From assembly GCF_001202035.1 (NCBI RefSeq), contig NZ_LGHT01000045.1, positions 170,117-234,116 on the forward strand: 64,000 nucleotides of DNA. Direction: 5' to 3'. Source of the DNA: Pseudorhodobacter wandonensis (GTDB lineage Bacteria > Pseudomonadota > Alphaproteobacteria > Rhodobacterales > Rhodobacteraceae). Both the position numbers and the translations under genes were made by a program. Position 1 is the first letter of the stretch, and each line of letters starts with the position of its first letter. Shown here one piece after another: positions 52,320-59,697 of the stretch. Below the pieces are notes generated by a model that worked only from the letters and a program-made list of their open reading frames with translations, made no database searches and had not been told where the DNA came from.

Positions 52320-52841
52320 ATGACTTTGGATGATCTTCTGGCCCGCAGTGGCGGTGTGTGCGAATTTTGCGGCGCGAATGAACGGCTGGCCGGGGTCGAG
52401 GTGGCGCCGCTTGGCCCCATCGTTCTATGTGCTGTGTGTCGCGGTGATCGCCCTGATAGCGCGGGCCACTGGCGTTGCCTCGAAGGGGCGGCATGGTCAC
52501 AAGAACCGGCTGTGCAATATGCCGTCTGGCGCCGCCTGCGGTCTTTGGATGAGGCATGGGCCACCGAGGCCCGCGATGCCATGATGCTGCTGCCCGAAGT
52601 TCAGGCCGTGGTTGATGCTCCCGCAGCAGTTGAACACCGTGACAGCAACGGCGCAGTGCTGGCTGCGGGCGATACTGTGGTGCTGATCAAGGATCTGCCG
52701 GTCAAAGGTGGCGGTTTTACCGCCAAGCGGGGCACAGCCGTGCGCAGTATTTCGCTGGTTGCTGACAACGCCGCCCATATCGAAGGCCGCGTCGAAGGTC
52801 AGCGGATCGTCATCTTGACGGAATTTGTGAAAAAGAAATAA
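52320..52841 (+). CDS. PhnA-like (YjdM) zinc-ribbon protein
   Basis: A 173-residue protein of the PhnA/YjdM type. The N-terminal zinc ribbon has CEFCGANERL (about 14-23) and a second CAVC pair. The C-terminal PhnA domain shows DSNGAVLAAGDTVVLIKDLPVKGGGFTAKRGTAVRSISLVADNAAHIEGRVEGQRIVILTEFVKKK (about 108-173). Despite its name the family is not shown to act on phosphonates in most bacteria. The start at 52320 is chosen because family members begin near the ribbon; the longer frame overlaps the tRNA promoter region. Confidence 0.85.
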   Translation: MTLDDLLARSGGVCEFCGANERLAGVEVAPLGPIVLCAVCRGDRPDSAGHWRCLEGAAWSQEPAVQYAVWRRLRSLDEAWATEARDAMMLLPEVQAVVDAPAAVEHRDSNGAVLAAGDTVVLIKDLPVKGGGFTAKRGTAVRSISLVADNAAHIEGRVEGQRIVILTEFVKKK

Positions 52842-52945
52842 TACGCTGTTGCTGTTGCGCCTGACGGGGTTTCCCATGCGCCACAATATTGACAAGGCAC
52901 CGGCTTAGGTCTGTGCCTTCGCCGAACGGTTTAGGAGATTGAACC

Positions 52946-53182
52946 ATGAAGACTTCGATTTTTGGCCTGACCGCGCTTTTGGTCTTGGCGGCCGCGCAAG
53001 CACAGGCGCAGGCCATGGCAGTCGACAGTGACGGCAGTGGCGGCTATTCCATGGCCGAGCTTGCAGTCGCCTTTCCAACCATCACAGATGAAAACTTCCG
53101 CGCGGCCGATACCAACCATAACGGTGAGATCAGCATGGAAGAACTGGCCGCAGCAGTCGAATCCGGCAAGATCCCATCCTAA
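52946..53182 (+). CDS. Small exported EF-hand protein
   Basis: A 78-residue protein with a signal peptide (about 1-22, ending AQAQA). Two calcium-binding EF-hand loops follow: DSDGSGGYSMAE and DTNHNGEISMEE, each with acidic residues at positions 1, 3, 5 and 12. It would act as a periplasmic or surface calcium-binding calmodulin-like protein. AGGAG lies eight bases before the ATG. It converges on the DUF1203 gene 19 bases away. Confidence 0.85.
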   Translation: MKTSIFGLTALLVLAAAQAQAQAMAVDSDGSGGYSMAELAVAFPTITDENFRAADTNHNGEISMEELAAAVESGKIPS

Positions 53183-53201
53183 GCGTTGCCTGCCGTTGAT
53201 A

Positions 53202-53672
53202 TCAGGCCACCCGCGTAACCCGCGCGGCATAGCAGCCGGGCTTGGCATAGTGCAGATGTGCGTAGCTGACAGCAGGATCGGCAAACGCCGCCATTAGCGC
53301 CTGCGCCAGAGCGGTGCCCTGCACCACATCCGCGTTGACCATCATATGGTTCTGGTCAAACAACCGCAGTGAAATAAGCCGTGACTGAATGGCCAAAGGC
53401 ACCTCATTCACGGCGGGTTTGGCCTCGGCCACGCCTTGGCGCACAAAGATCGCATGGCTGGCCTGATAGGGGCTTTGCGCGCTCTGGTGCTGATAGTTCA
53501 GCAGCAGCACGGTTTCACCGATCTCGGCATCGGCAAGGCTGATGCGGCAGGGTGTGCCGGGGCATTCCGTCACGACCACACGGCAGGCATTGCGCTGCGC
53601 CAGCTCATCATCGGGCAAAGCAAACAGCGCCGAAAAGTCTTGGGCGGGCAAAGCGTGGATCTGAAAGCGCAT
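53202..53672 (-). CDS. DUF1203 family protein
   Basis: A 156-residue protein. MRFQIHALPAQDFSALFALPDDELAQRNACRVVVTECPGTPCRISLADAEIGETVLLLNYQHQSAQSPYQASHAIFVRQG and the C-terminal VSYAHLHYAKPGCYAARV match the DUF1203 family of unknown function. No signal peptide or membrane helix is seen. It lies downstream of pyc on the same strand but beyond its terminator, so it is likely transcribed separately. Confidence 0.85.
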   Translation of the reverse strand: MRFQIHALPAQDFSALFALPDDELAQRNACRVVVTECPGTPCRISLADAEIGETVLLLNYQHQSAQSPYQASHAIFVRQGVAEAKPAVNEVPLAIQSRLISLRLFDQNHMMVNADVVQGTALAQALMAAFADPAVSYAHLHYAKPGCYAARVTRVA

Positions 53673-53758
53673 GGCAAACTCCGTTTGAATGAAGCCCCGT
53701 TTCTAAAGGCTTGCCCGCCAATCCGGCGACCCGTTTCTTGCGGGTTCCTGTGCGCATG

Positions 53759-53789
53759 AAAAAGGGCGCGCAGGGTGAACCGCGCGCCC
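53759..53789 (-). terminator. Rho-independent terminator of pyc
   Basis: On the minus strand GGGCGCGC and GCGCGCCC form an 8-bp perfect stem with a 10-base loop, followed immediately by TTTTT. It starts about 20 bases after the pyruvate carboxylase stop. Confidence 0.9.
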
Positions 53790-53808
53790 CTATCTATCTG
53801 GGCCGGTT

Positions 53809-56800
53809 TTATTCCAGCTCGATCAGCAAATCCTTGGCGTCGATCTGCATACCAGGCGTCACATGCACCGCTTTGACCACTGCGGCGCGGTCTGCATGCA
53901 GGCCGGTTTCCATCTTCATTGCCTCAATCGTCAGCAACAAATCACCCGCATTCACCTTTTGGCCAACCGTCACCCCAACGCTGGCAATCGAGCCCGGCAT
54001 CGGCGCGCCGATATGGGCCGAGTTGCCATCTTCGGCCTTGGGTTTGGCTGCGGTTTTGGCCTTGATCGCACGGTTCGGCACGCGGATCACGCGCGGCTGG
54101 CCGTTCAATTCAAAGAACACTTTTACGTTGCCGTCATCGGCCACTTCGCTGACCGCTTGCAGGCGGATTTCCAGCGTCTTGCCGTGGTCAATCTCGGCGC
54201 TGATTTCCTCACCTGCGTCCATCCCGTAAAAGAAGGTCCGCGTGGGCAAAGTGCGTACAGGGCCATATAGGCGGTGACGGGTGCGGTAATCCATGAACAC
54301 CTTGGGGTACATCAGATACCCGTTCAGGTCTTCCTCATCCACGGTTTCCTCATCCGGTTCCTCGGCGCCTTTGGCCAGATCGGCGGCGAGTTTGGCGCGC
54401 ACACTGTCAAAATCAACGGGCGGCAGATGGGCACCGGGGCGCTCGGTATTGGCAGGCTCGCCTTTCAGCACCTTTTTCAAGATACCTTCTGGCCAGCCAC
54501 CATGCGGTTGCCCAAGGTTGCCCTTTAGCATGTCGATCACGGAATCGGGGAAGACCACGTCAACCTTGGGGTCTTCGACCTGCGCGCGGTTCAAACCTTG
54601 CGCCACCATCATCAAGGCCATATCGCCGACCACTTTGGACGATGGCGTTACCTTTACAATGTCACCAAACATCTGGTTCACATCGGCATAGGTCTGCGCC
54701 ACCTCATGCCAGCGTTCCTCGAGGCCCAATGAGCGCGCTTGCGCCTTCAGGTTGGTAAACTGGCCGCCGGGCATTTCGTGCAGGTATACTTCAGAAGCAG
54801 GCGCCTGCAGGCCGGATTCGAACGCGGCATAATGCGCGCGCACGCCTTCCCAATAGTTGGAAATCTCGCGGATCGCGCCAATATCAAGGCCGGTATCGCG
54901 GTCGGTATGGCGCAACGCCTCGACAATCGTGCCAAGTGTGGCCTGCGAGGTGTTGCCCGACAGCGCATCCATCGCGCAATCCACCGCATCCACACCTGCC
55001 TCGGCAGCGGCCAGAATCGTCGCACAGGCAATCCCTGCCGTGTCATGCGTGTGGAAGTGGATCGGCAAACCGACCTCCTCTTTCAGCGCCTTAACCAGCA
55101 CACGGGCAGCGGCTGGTTTCAACAGGCCAGCCATATCTTTCAGGCCCAGAATATGCGCGCCGCCGGCCTTCAATTCCTTACCCATAGCGACATAGTATTT
55201 CAGGTTATACTTGGCGCGGTCGGGGTTCAGCATATCGCCGGTATAGCAAATCGTGCCTTCGCAGACCTTATTCGCCTCAACCACCGCATCCATCGCGACG
55301 CGCATGTTTTCGACCCAGTTCAGGCTGTCAAACACGCGGAACACATCAACGCCGGTTTCAGCGGCCTGTTTCACAAAGGCCTGCACCACGTTGTCAGGAT
55401 AGTTGGTATAGCCCACGCCGTTGCTGGCACGCAGCAGCATTTGCGTCATCACATTCGGCATGGCGGCGCGGATGTCGCGCAGGCGCTGCCACGGGCATTC
55501 CTGCAAGAAACGGTAGGCCACGTCAAACGTCGCCCCACCCCAGCATTCAACGCTGAACAGCCCGCCAAGGTTCGCCGCATAGGCCGGTGCCACGCGGATC
55601 ATATCGACCGAGCGCATACGCGTCGCCAGCAGCGATTGGTGGCCATCGCGCATCGTGGTGTCGGTGATCAGCAGTTTCGACTGCGCTTTCATCCAGTCGG
55701 CCACAGCCTGCGGGCCTTTTTGTTCCAGCAGGTTGCGCGTGCCCATCTGCGGCTCGGCACGCAGGGCAGGCGGCTTTGGCACCCGAATATCGGCAGCAGG
55801 CAGTGGGCGACCGGCGGTTTCAGGATGCCCGTTCACCGTAATATCAGCGATATAGGTCAGGATTTTCGTCGCACGGTCGCGGCGCTTTTTAAAATCCATC
55901 AGCTCGGGCGTCGTGTCGATGAACTTGGTGGTATAGGTGTCATCCAGAAATGTCGGATGCTTCAGCAGGTTTTCTACGAATGCGATGTTGGTCGAAACCC
56001 CGCGAATACGAAACTCGCGCAGCGCGCGGTCCATCCGCGCAATCGCCTTTTCGGGGGTCTGCGCCCACGCAGTTACTTTCACCAACAAGCTGTCATAATA
56101 GCGCGTGATCACGCCGCCCGCATAGGCGGTGCCACCATCAAGGCGAATGCCCATACCCGTGGCCGAACGATACGCCGTCAAACGGCCATAGTCGGGGATA
56201 AAGTTGTTCTGCGGGTCTTCGGTTGTCACGCGGCATTGCAGCGCATGGCCCGACAGTTTCACATCGGCTTGCGATGCTGCACCTGTGGCCTCGGCCAGCG
56301 TCTTGCCCTCGGCAATACGGATTTGCGCCTGCACAATGTCAATGCCGGTGACTTCTTCGGTGACGGTATGTTCCACCTGAACGCGCGGGTTCACCTCGAT
56401 GAAATAGAACTTGTCGTCGTTCATATCCATCAGGAATTCAACAGTGCCTGCACATTCATAGCCGACATGGGCGCAGATCTTGCGGCCCAATTCGCACACT
56501 TCGGCGCGCTGCGCATCGGTCAGATAAGGGGCAGGGGCACGTTCAACCACCTTTTGGTTGCGGCGCTGGACCGAGCAGTCACGCTCATAAAGGTGGTAAA
56601 TCTCGCCATGCTTGTCGCCCAGAATCTGCACCTCAACGTGGCGGGCGCGGGTGATCATCTTTTCCAGAAAACCCTCGCCATTGCCAAAGGCGGCTTCGGC
56701 CTCGCGCCGACCTTCGCGCACTTTATCGGCCAGTTCGGATTCGGACGCGATCGGGCGCATCCCGCGGCCACCACCGCCCCAAGACGCCTTGAGCATCAGC

Positions 56801-57270
56801 GGATAGCCAACCTCGGCGGCCTGCGCCTTGATCACCGCCATGTCATCGCCCAGCACATCGGTCGCCGGAATAACCGGCACGCCGGCCTCAACCGCCACAC
56901 GGCGGGCGCTGGCCTTGTCGCCCAGTGCGCGCATGGTTTCGGCTTTGGGGCCGATAAAGGTAATCCCCGCCGCATCGCAAGCATCAACAAAATCAGGGTT
57001 TTCCGACAACAAACCATAGCCGGGGTGAATGGCATCTGCCCCCGACATCTTCGCCACGCGAATAATCTCGGGGATGCTCAGATAGGCCCCAACCGGCGAC
57101 AGGCCTTCGCCAATCCGGTAGGCCTCGTCGGCCTTGAACCGGTGCAGGCCCAGCTTGTCCTCTTCGGCGTAAACCGCAACGGTCTTTTTGCCCATCTCAT
57201 TGGCGGCGCGCATCACGCGGATGGCTATCTCGCCCCGGTTTGCAATCAGAATTTTGCGGAATTCGGCCAT
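53809..57270 (-). CDS. pyc: Pyruvate carboxylase
   Basis: A 1153-residue biotin enzyme that makes oxaloacetate from pyruvate, bicarbonate and ATP. Biotin carboxylase domain (about 1-450): KILIANRGEIAIRVMRAANEMGKKTVAVYAEEDKLGLH, MLKASWGGGGRGMR and VQVEHTVTEEVTGIDIVQAQIRIAEG. Carboxyltransferase (about 535-830): DTTMRDGHQSLLATRMRSVDM, with metal ligands in IHFHTHDTAGI. Biotin-carrier domain at the end: LLTIEAMKMETGLHADRAAVV with the biotinyl lysine in AMKM. The ATG at 57270 has a GGGAG site; another lies five codons upstream. It anaplerotically feeds the TCA cycle. Confidence 0.98.
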   Translation of the reverse strand: MAEFRKILIANRGEIAIRVMRAANEMGKKTVAVYAEEDKLGLHRFKADEAYRIGEGLSPVGAYLSIPEIIRVAKMSGADAIHPGYGLLSENPDFVDACDAAGITFIGPKAETMRALGDKASARRVAVEAGVPVIPATDVLGDDMAVIKAQAAEVGYPLMLKASWGGGGRGMRPIASESELADKVREGRREAEAAFGNGEGFLEKMITRARHVEVQILGDKHGEIYHLYERDCSVQRRNQKVVERAPAPYLTDAQRAEVCELGRKICAHVGYECAGTVEFLMDMNDDKFYFIEVNPRVQVEHTVTEEVTGIDIVQAQIRIAEGKTLAEATGAASQADVKLSGHALQCRVTTEDPQNNFIPDYGRLTAYRSATGMGIRLDGGTAYAGGVITRYYDSLLVKVTAWAQTPEKAIARMDRALREFRIRGVSTNIAFVENLLKHPTFLDDTYTTKFIDTTPELMDFKKRRDRATKILTYIADITVNGHPETAGRPLPAADIRVPKPPALRAEPQMGTRNLLEQKGPQAVADWMKAQSKLLITDTTMRDGHQSLLATRMRSVDMIRVAPAYAANLGGLFSVECWGGATFDVAYRFLQECPWQRLRDIRAAMPNVMTQMLLRASNGVGYTNYPDNVVQAFVKQAAETGVDVFRVFDSLNWVENMRVAMDAVVEANKVCEGTICYTGDMLNPDRAKYNLKYYVAMGKELKAGGAHILGLKDMAGLLKPAAARVLVKALKEEVGLPIHFHTHDTAGIACATILAAAEAGVDAVDCAMDALSGNTSQATLGTIVEALRHTDRDTGLDIGAIREISNYWEGVRAHYAAFESGLQAPASEVYLHEMPGGQFTNLKAQARSLGLEERWHEVAQTYADVNQMFGDIVKVTPSSKVVGDMALMMVAQGLNRAQVEDPKVDVVFPDSVIDMLKGNLGQPHGGWPEGILKKVLKGEPANTERPGAHLPPVDFDSVRAKLAADLAKGAEEPDEETVDEEDLNGYLMYPKVFMDYRTRHRLYGPVRTLPTRTFFYGMDAGEEISAEIDHGKTLEIRLQAVSEVADDGNVKVFFELNGQPRVIRVPNRAIKAKTAAKPKAEDGNSAHIGAPMPGSIASVGVTVGQKVNAGDLLLTIEAMKMETGLHADRAAVVKAVHVTPGMQIDAKDLLIELE

Positions 57271-57371
57271 GTCGGTCACTCCCATAGAATAAGTTTGGGC
57301 GCACTTTAGGCGCGCCGCACCGCAGCGCAATAGACCCTTTGCATTTTTTTGAAACATTTATGAAAGAAATC

Positions 57372-57402
57372 GGGTAAAACGGGCGATTTTCCCGTTTTAC
57401 CC
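57372..57402 (-). promoter_or_regulatory. Perfect 12-bp inverted repeat between the exporter gene and pyc
   Basis: GGGTAAAACGGG and CCCGTTTTACCC flank a 7-base loop. It sits about 25 bases after the stop of the DHA2 exporter gene and about 100 bases before pyc. It could end the exporter transcript (the following minus-strand bases include ATTTCTTTC, a weak T-run) or act as an operator for pyc. Confidence 0.55.
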
Positions 57403-57426
57403 TGTTTGCGCAACCAATCGCCCGAA

Positions 57427-58929
57427 TTATTCGCCTTTTGGAACCATCCGGTTTGTCAGCGGCACCTCGGCCAACAGCAGCGAAAAGCCGAAAGCCAGCA
57501 ATGCCATCGTGGCCGTGACCCAGAAAATCGGGTTGATCGCGGTGACAATCGCACTGGCCACAGTTTCTTGTAGGGCAGGGGACAGCGTGGCCATAATCCG
57601 CGGGCCAATCTCGCCCCCCAGCTCGGTCGCCTTATCCCCCAACACATCGGCCATGCGCGCCGAGAAAACCGCGCCAAACACCGCCACAGCAAGCGACCCG
57701 CCAATTTGGCGAAACATCACACTCGCCGCCGTGGCCGTACCCAGTTGCGCGCGCGGTACCGCATTTTGCACAGCCGTCATCACCACAGGGAAAATGCACC
57801 CCAGCCCAAGGCCCAGAACCGCAATCGAGGCGCCAAAGGCCAGCGTGCCGGTACCACGGTCAATCTGCGTCAGCAGCAGGCTGCCCAGCAGCGCCAGAAC
57901 CGTGCCGATCATCGGCAAAATCCGGTAGCGCCCGGTGCGGCCCATAAACTGCCCTGCGCCGGTCGAGGCAACCACGATCCCCGCCGTCATCGGCACCAGC
58001 ATCAACCCCGAAGCTGTGGGGCTGATCCCTTTGGCAATCTGCAAATACAGCGGCAAAAACGTCACCGCCCCGAACAAAACCGCCCCAACGACAAAGCCGA
58101 TGATGCTGGTGAAAACAAAAACATTCTGCTTGAACAAGGACAGCGGCAAAATTGGCTCGGCCGCGCGGCGCTCAATGGCGATGAATGACACCGTGGACAG
58201 AACGCAAAGCGCAATCAACCCCAAGGCAGGCGCCGAACCCCAGCCAAAACTGCGCCCGCCAAGGCTGGTCATCAGCGTCAAGCTGCCCAATGCCAGCGTA
58301 AGTGTGGCAGCCCCCGCCCAGTCAATCCGGTGTTTTGCGCGGTTGCCTGTGGGCGAAAACCCGATCGCAAACCCCGCCACCGCCAAGGCCCCCAACGGCA
58401 GGTTGATAAAGAAAATCCAGTGCCAGCTTAGCGCATCAACAAACCAACCGCCCAAAAGCGGCCCCAAAACCGAAGACAGCGAGAACACCGCCGCAAACAC
58501 GCCTTGAATTTTACCCCGATCCCGCGGCGGAATCACATCGCCAATCACCGACAGCGCCAGCACAAACAGCCCGCCACCCCCAAGGCCCTGCAAAGCCCGC
58601 GCCACAATCAAAAACTCCATCGATTGCGCGATGCCGCACAGCGTAGACCCGATCAAAAACAGCCCGACCGACACAAAAACCATCGCCCGCCGCCCGTATA
58701 AATCCCCCAGCTTGCCATACAAAGGCGCGGCAATGGTCGAGGCCAGAATATACGCCGTCACCACCCAAGACAGATGCTCCAACCCGCCCAGATCGGCAAC
58801 GATCGTCGGCAGCGCGGTCGAAACAATCGTCTGGTCCAAAGCGGCCAGCAGCAACAGCACGGCAACCGAGCCAATCACCAGCTTGATCGATTGGGTCTCG
58901 GGTGGGGGCGGGGAAAGGGTTTTGGCCAT
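57427..58929 (-). CDS. MFS multidrug exporter, DHA2 (14-TMS) family
   Basis: A 500-residue inner-membrane drug/proton antiporter with about 14 helices. Motif A is GKLGDLYGRRAMVF, and motif C-like GVFAAVFSLSSVLGPLLGGWFVDALSWHWIFFINLPLGAL is typical of EmrB-type pumps. LDQTIVSTALPTIVADL (motif D1) is at the N-terminus. The ATG at 58929 starts MAKTLSPPPP. It is divergent from a MarR regulator with a small palindrome between the two, which fits drug-inducible control. Confidence 0.93.
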   Translation of the reverse strand: MAKTLSPPPPETQSIKLVIGSVAVLLLLAALDQTIVSTALPTIVADLGGLEHLSWVVTAYILASTIAAPLYGKLGDLYGRRAMVFVSVGLFLIGSTLCGIAQSMEFLIVARALQGLGGGGLFVLALSVIGDVIPPRDRGKIQGVFAAVFSLSSVLGPLLGGWFVDALSWHWIFFINLPLGALAVAGFAIGFSPTGNRAKHRIDWAGAATLTLALGSLTLMTSLGGRSFGWGSAPALGLIALCVLSTVSFIAIERRAAEPILPLSLFKQNVFVFTSIIGFVVGAVLFGAVTFLPLYLQIAKGISPTASGLMLVPMTAGIVVASTGAGQFMGRTGRYRILPMIGTVLALLGSLLLTQIDRGTGTLAFGASIAVLGLGLGCIFPVVMTAVQNAVPRAQLGTATAASVMFRQIGGSLAVAVFGAVFSARMADVLGDKATELGGEIGPRIMATLSPALQETVASAIVTAINPIFWVTATMALLAFGFSLLLAEVPLTNRMVPKGE

Positions 58930-58999
58930 GAGGCACTCCGTTTGGTCACTATGTCGCAGGTGACAATCCGCTATGCCTATCACAGATATATGTCAACCG

Positions 59000-59011
59000 C
59001 ACATAAATGTG
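59000..59011. promoter_or_regulatory. Candidate MarR operator
   Basis: The palindrome CACAT-AA-ATGTG lies about 70 bases from the exporter start and 43 bases from the marR-type start. Its size fits one MarR dimer half-site arrangement, and it could control both genes. The evidence is symmetry and position only. Confidence 0.45.
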
Positions 59012-59053
59012 AAAGGCAGGCAGTTGACAGGCCTATGCGAATGGCGCAATGCG

Positions 59054-59641
59054 ATGCCCATGGAAGATCCGAAAACCAACTTGCCCCAATCTTACCAAGA
59101 CCGCGTGCTGCCGCATCTGCGTGCCGCAGGCCTGTCGAATGATGTCGCCGACGCGTTGCTGGTGCTCGAGGCCGAGCAATTCCAATACATGCGCCGCATC
59201 ATGAAAGGCGACGTGCCGCAAAGCCTGATGGAAGAGCTGGACGCAGGGCTAGAGGCCACACAATTCCACGCGCTCTCCGCGATCATGCGCATTCGCAGCG
59301 GCTTTGGCCGTACCGAACCAACCGAACCGACCGTGGGCCTGTTGGCCGAGGAACTCTGCCTCGACCCCTCACGCGCCAGCCGTATCGCCGCCGATCTGGT
59401 TGACCGGGGCCTGATCTTGCGCGGTGCCAGCCAAAATGATGGTCGCCGCTCGATTCTGGCGCCAACCGAACAGGCCCAAGCGCTGCTGAACGCCTTTCTT
59501 GACGCCAAATGGGCCCGCACCCTGCGGCTGTTTGCCGACTGGTCCGATGACGACATTTTTGCATTTTCGCGGCTATTTGCCCGTTATTCCGAAGGGATGC
59601 GCCAGCAATACCCCGCGCGCCACGATCCCGTATCAAAATAA
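59054..59641 (+). CDS. MarR-family transcriptional regulator
   Basis: About 195 residues. The winged helix appears as VGLLAEELCLDPSRASRIAADLVDRGLILRGASQNDGRRSILAPTEQAQALL (about 94-145), with the beta-wing basic residues in NDGRRS. Flanking helices at each end would form the dimer. The start is either ATG at 59054 or the ATG two codons later; a longer frame from 58973 lacks family features. It is divergent from the DHA2 exporter gene, which it probably represses in the absence of inducer. Confidence 0.88.
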   Translation: MPMEDPKTNLPQSYQDRVLPHLRAAGLSNDVADALLVLEAEQFQYMRRIMKGDVPQSLMEELDAGLEATQFHALSAIMRIRSGFGRTEPTEPTVGLLAEELCLDPSRASRIAADLVDRGLILRGASQNDGRRSILAPTEQAQALLNAFLDAKWARTLRLFADWSDDDIFAFSRLFARYSEGMRQQYPARHDPVSK

Positions 59642-59697
59642 TGAACAATACAAGAACAGTGCTTCCCCTTTGCGCGATCTGGCGTTAACTTGGGGGC

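Noticed and set aside
54739..57309. 856-residue plus-strand open frame opposite pyc
   Set aside because: It is the antisense shadow of pyruvate carboxylase; its His/Arg-rich composition is typical of such shadows.
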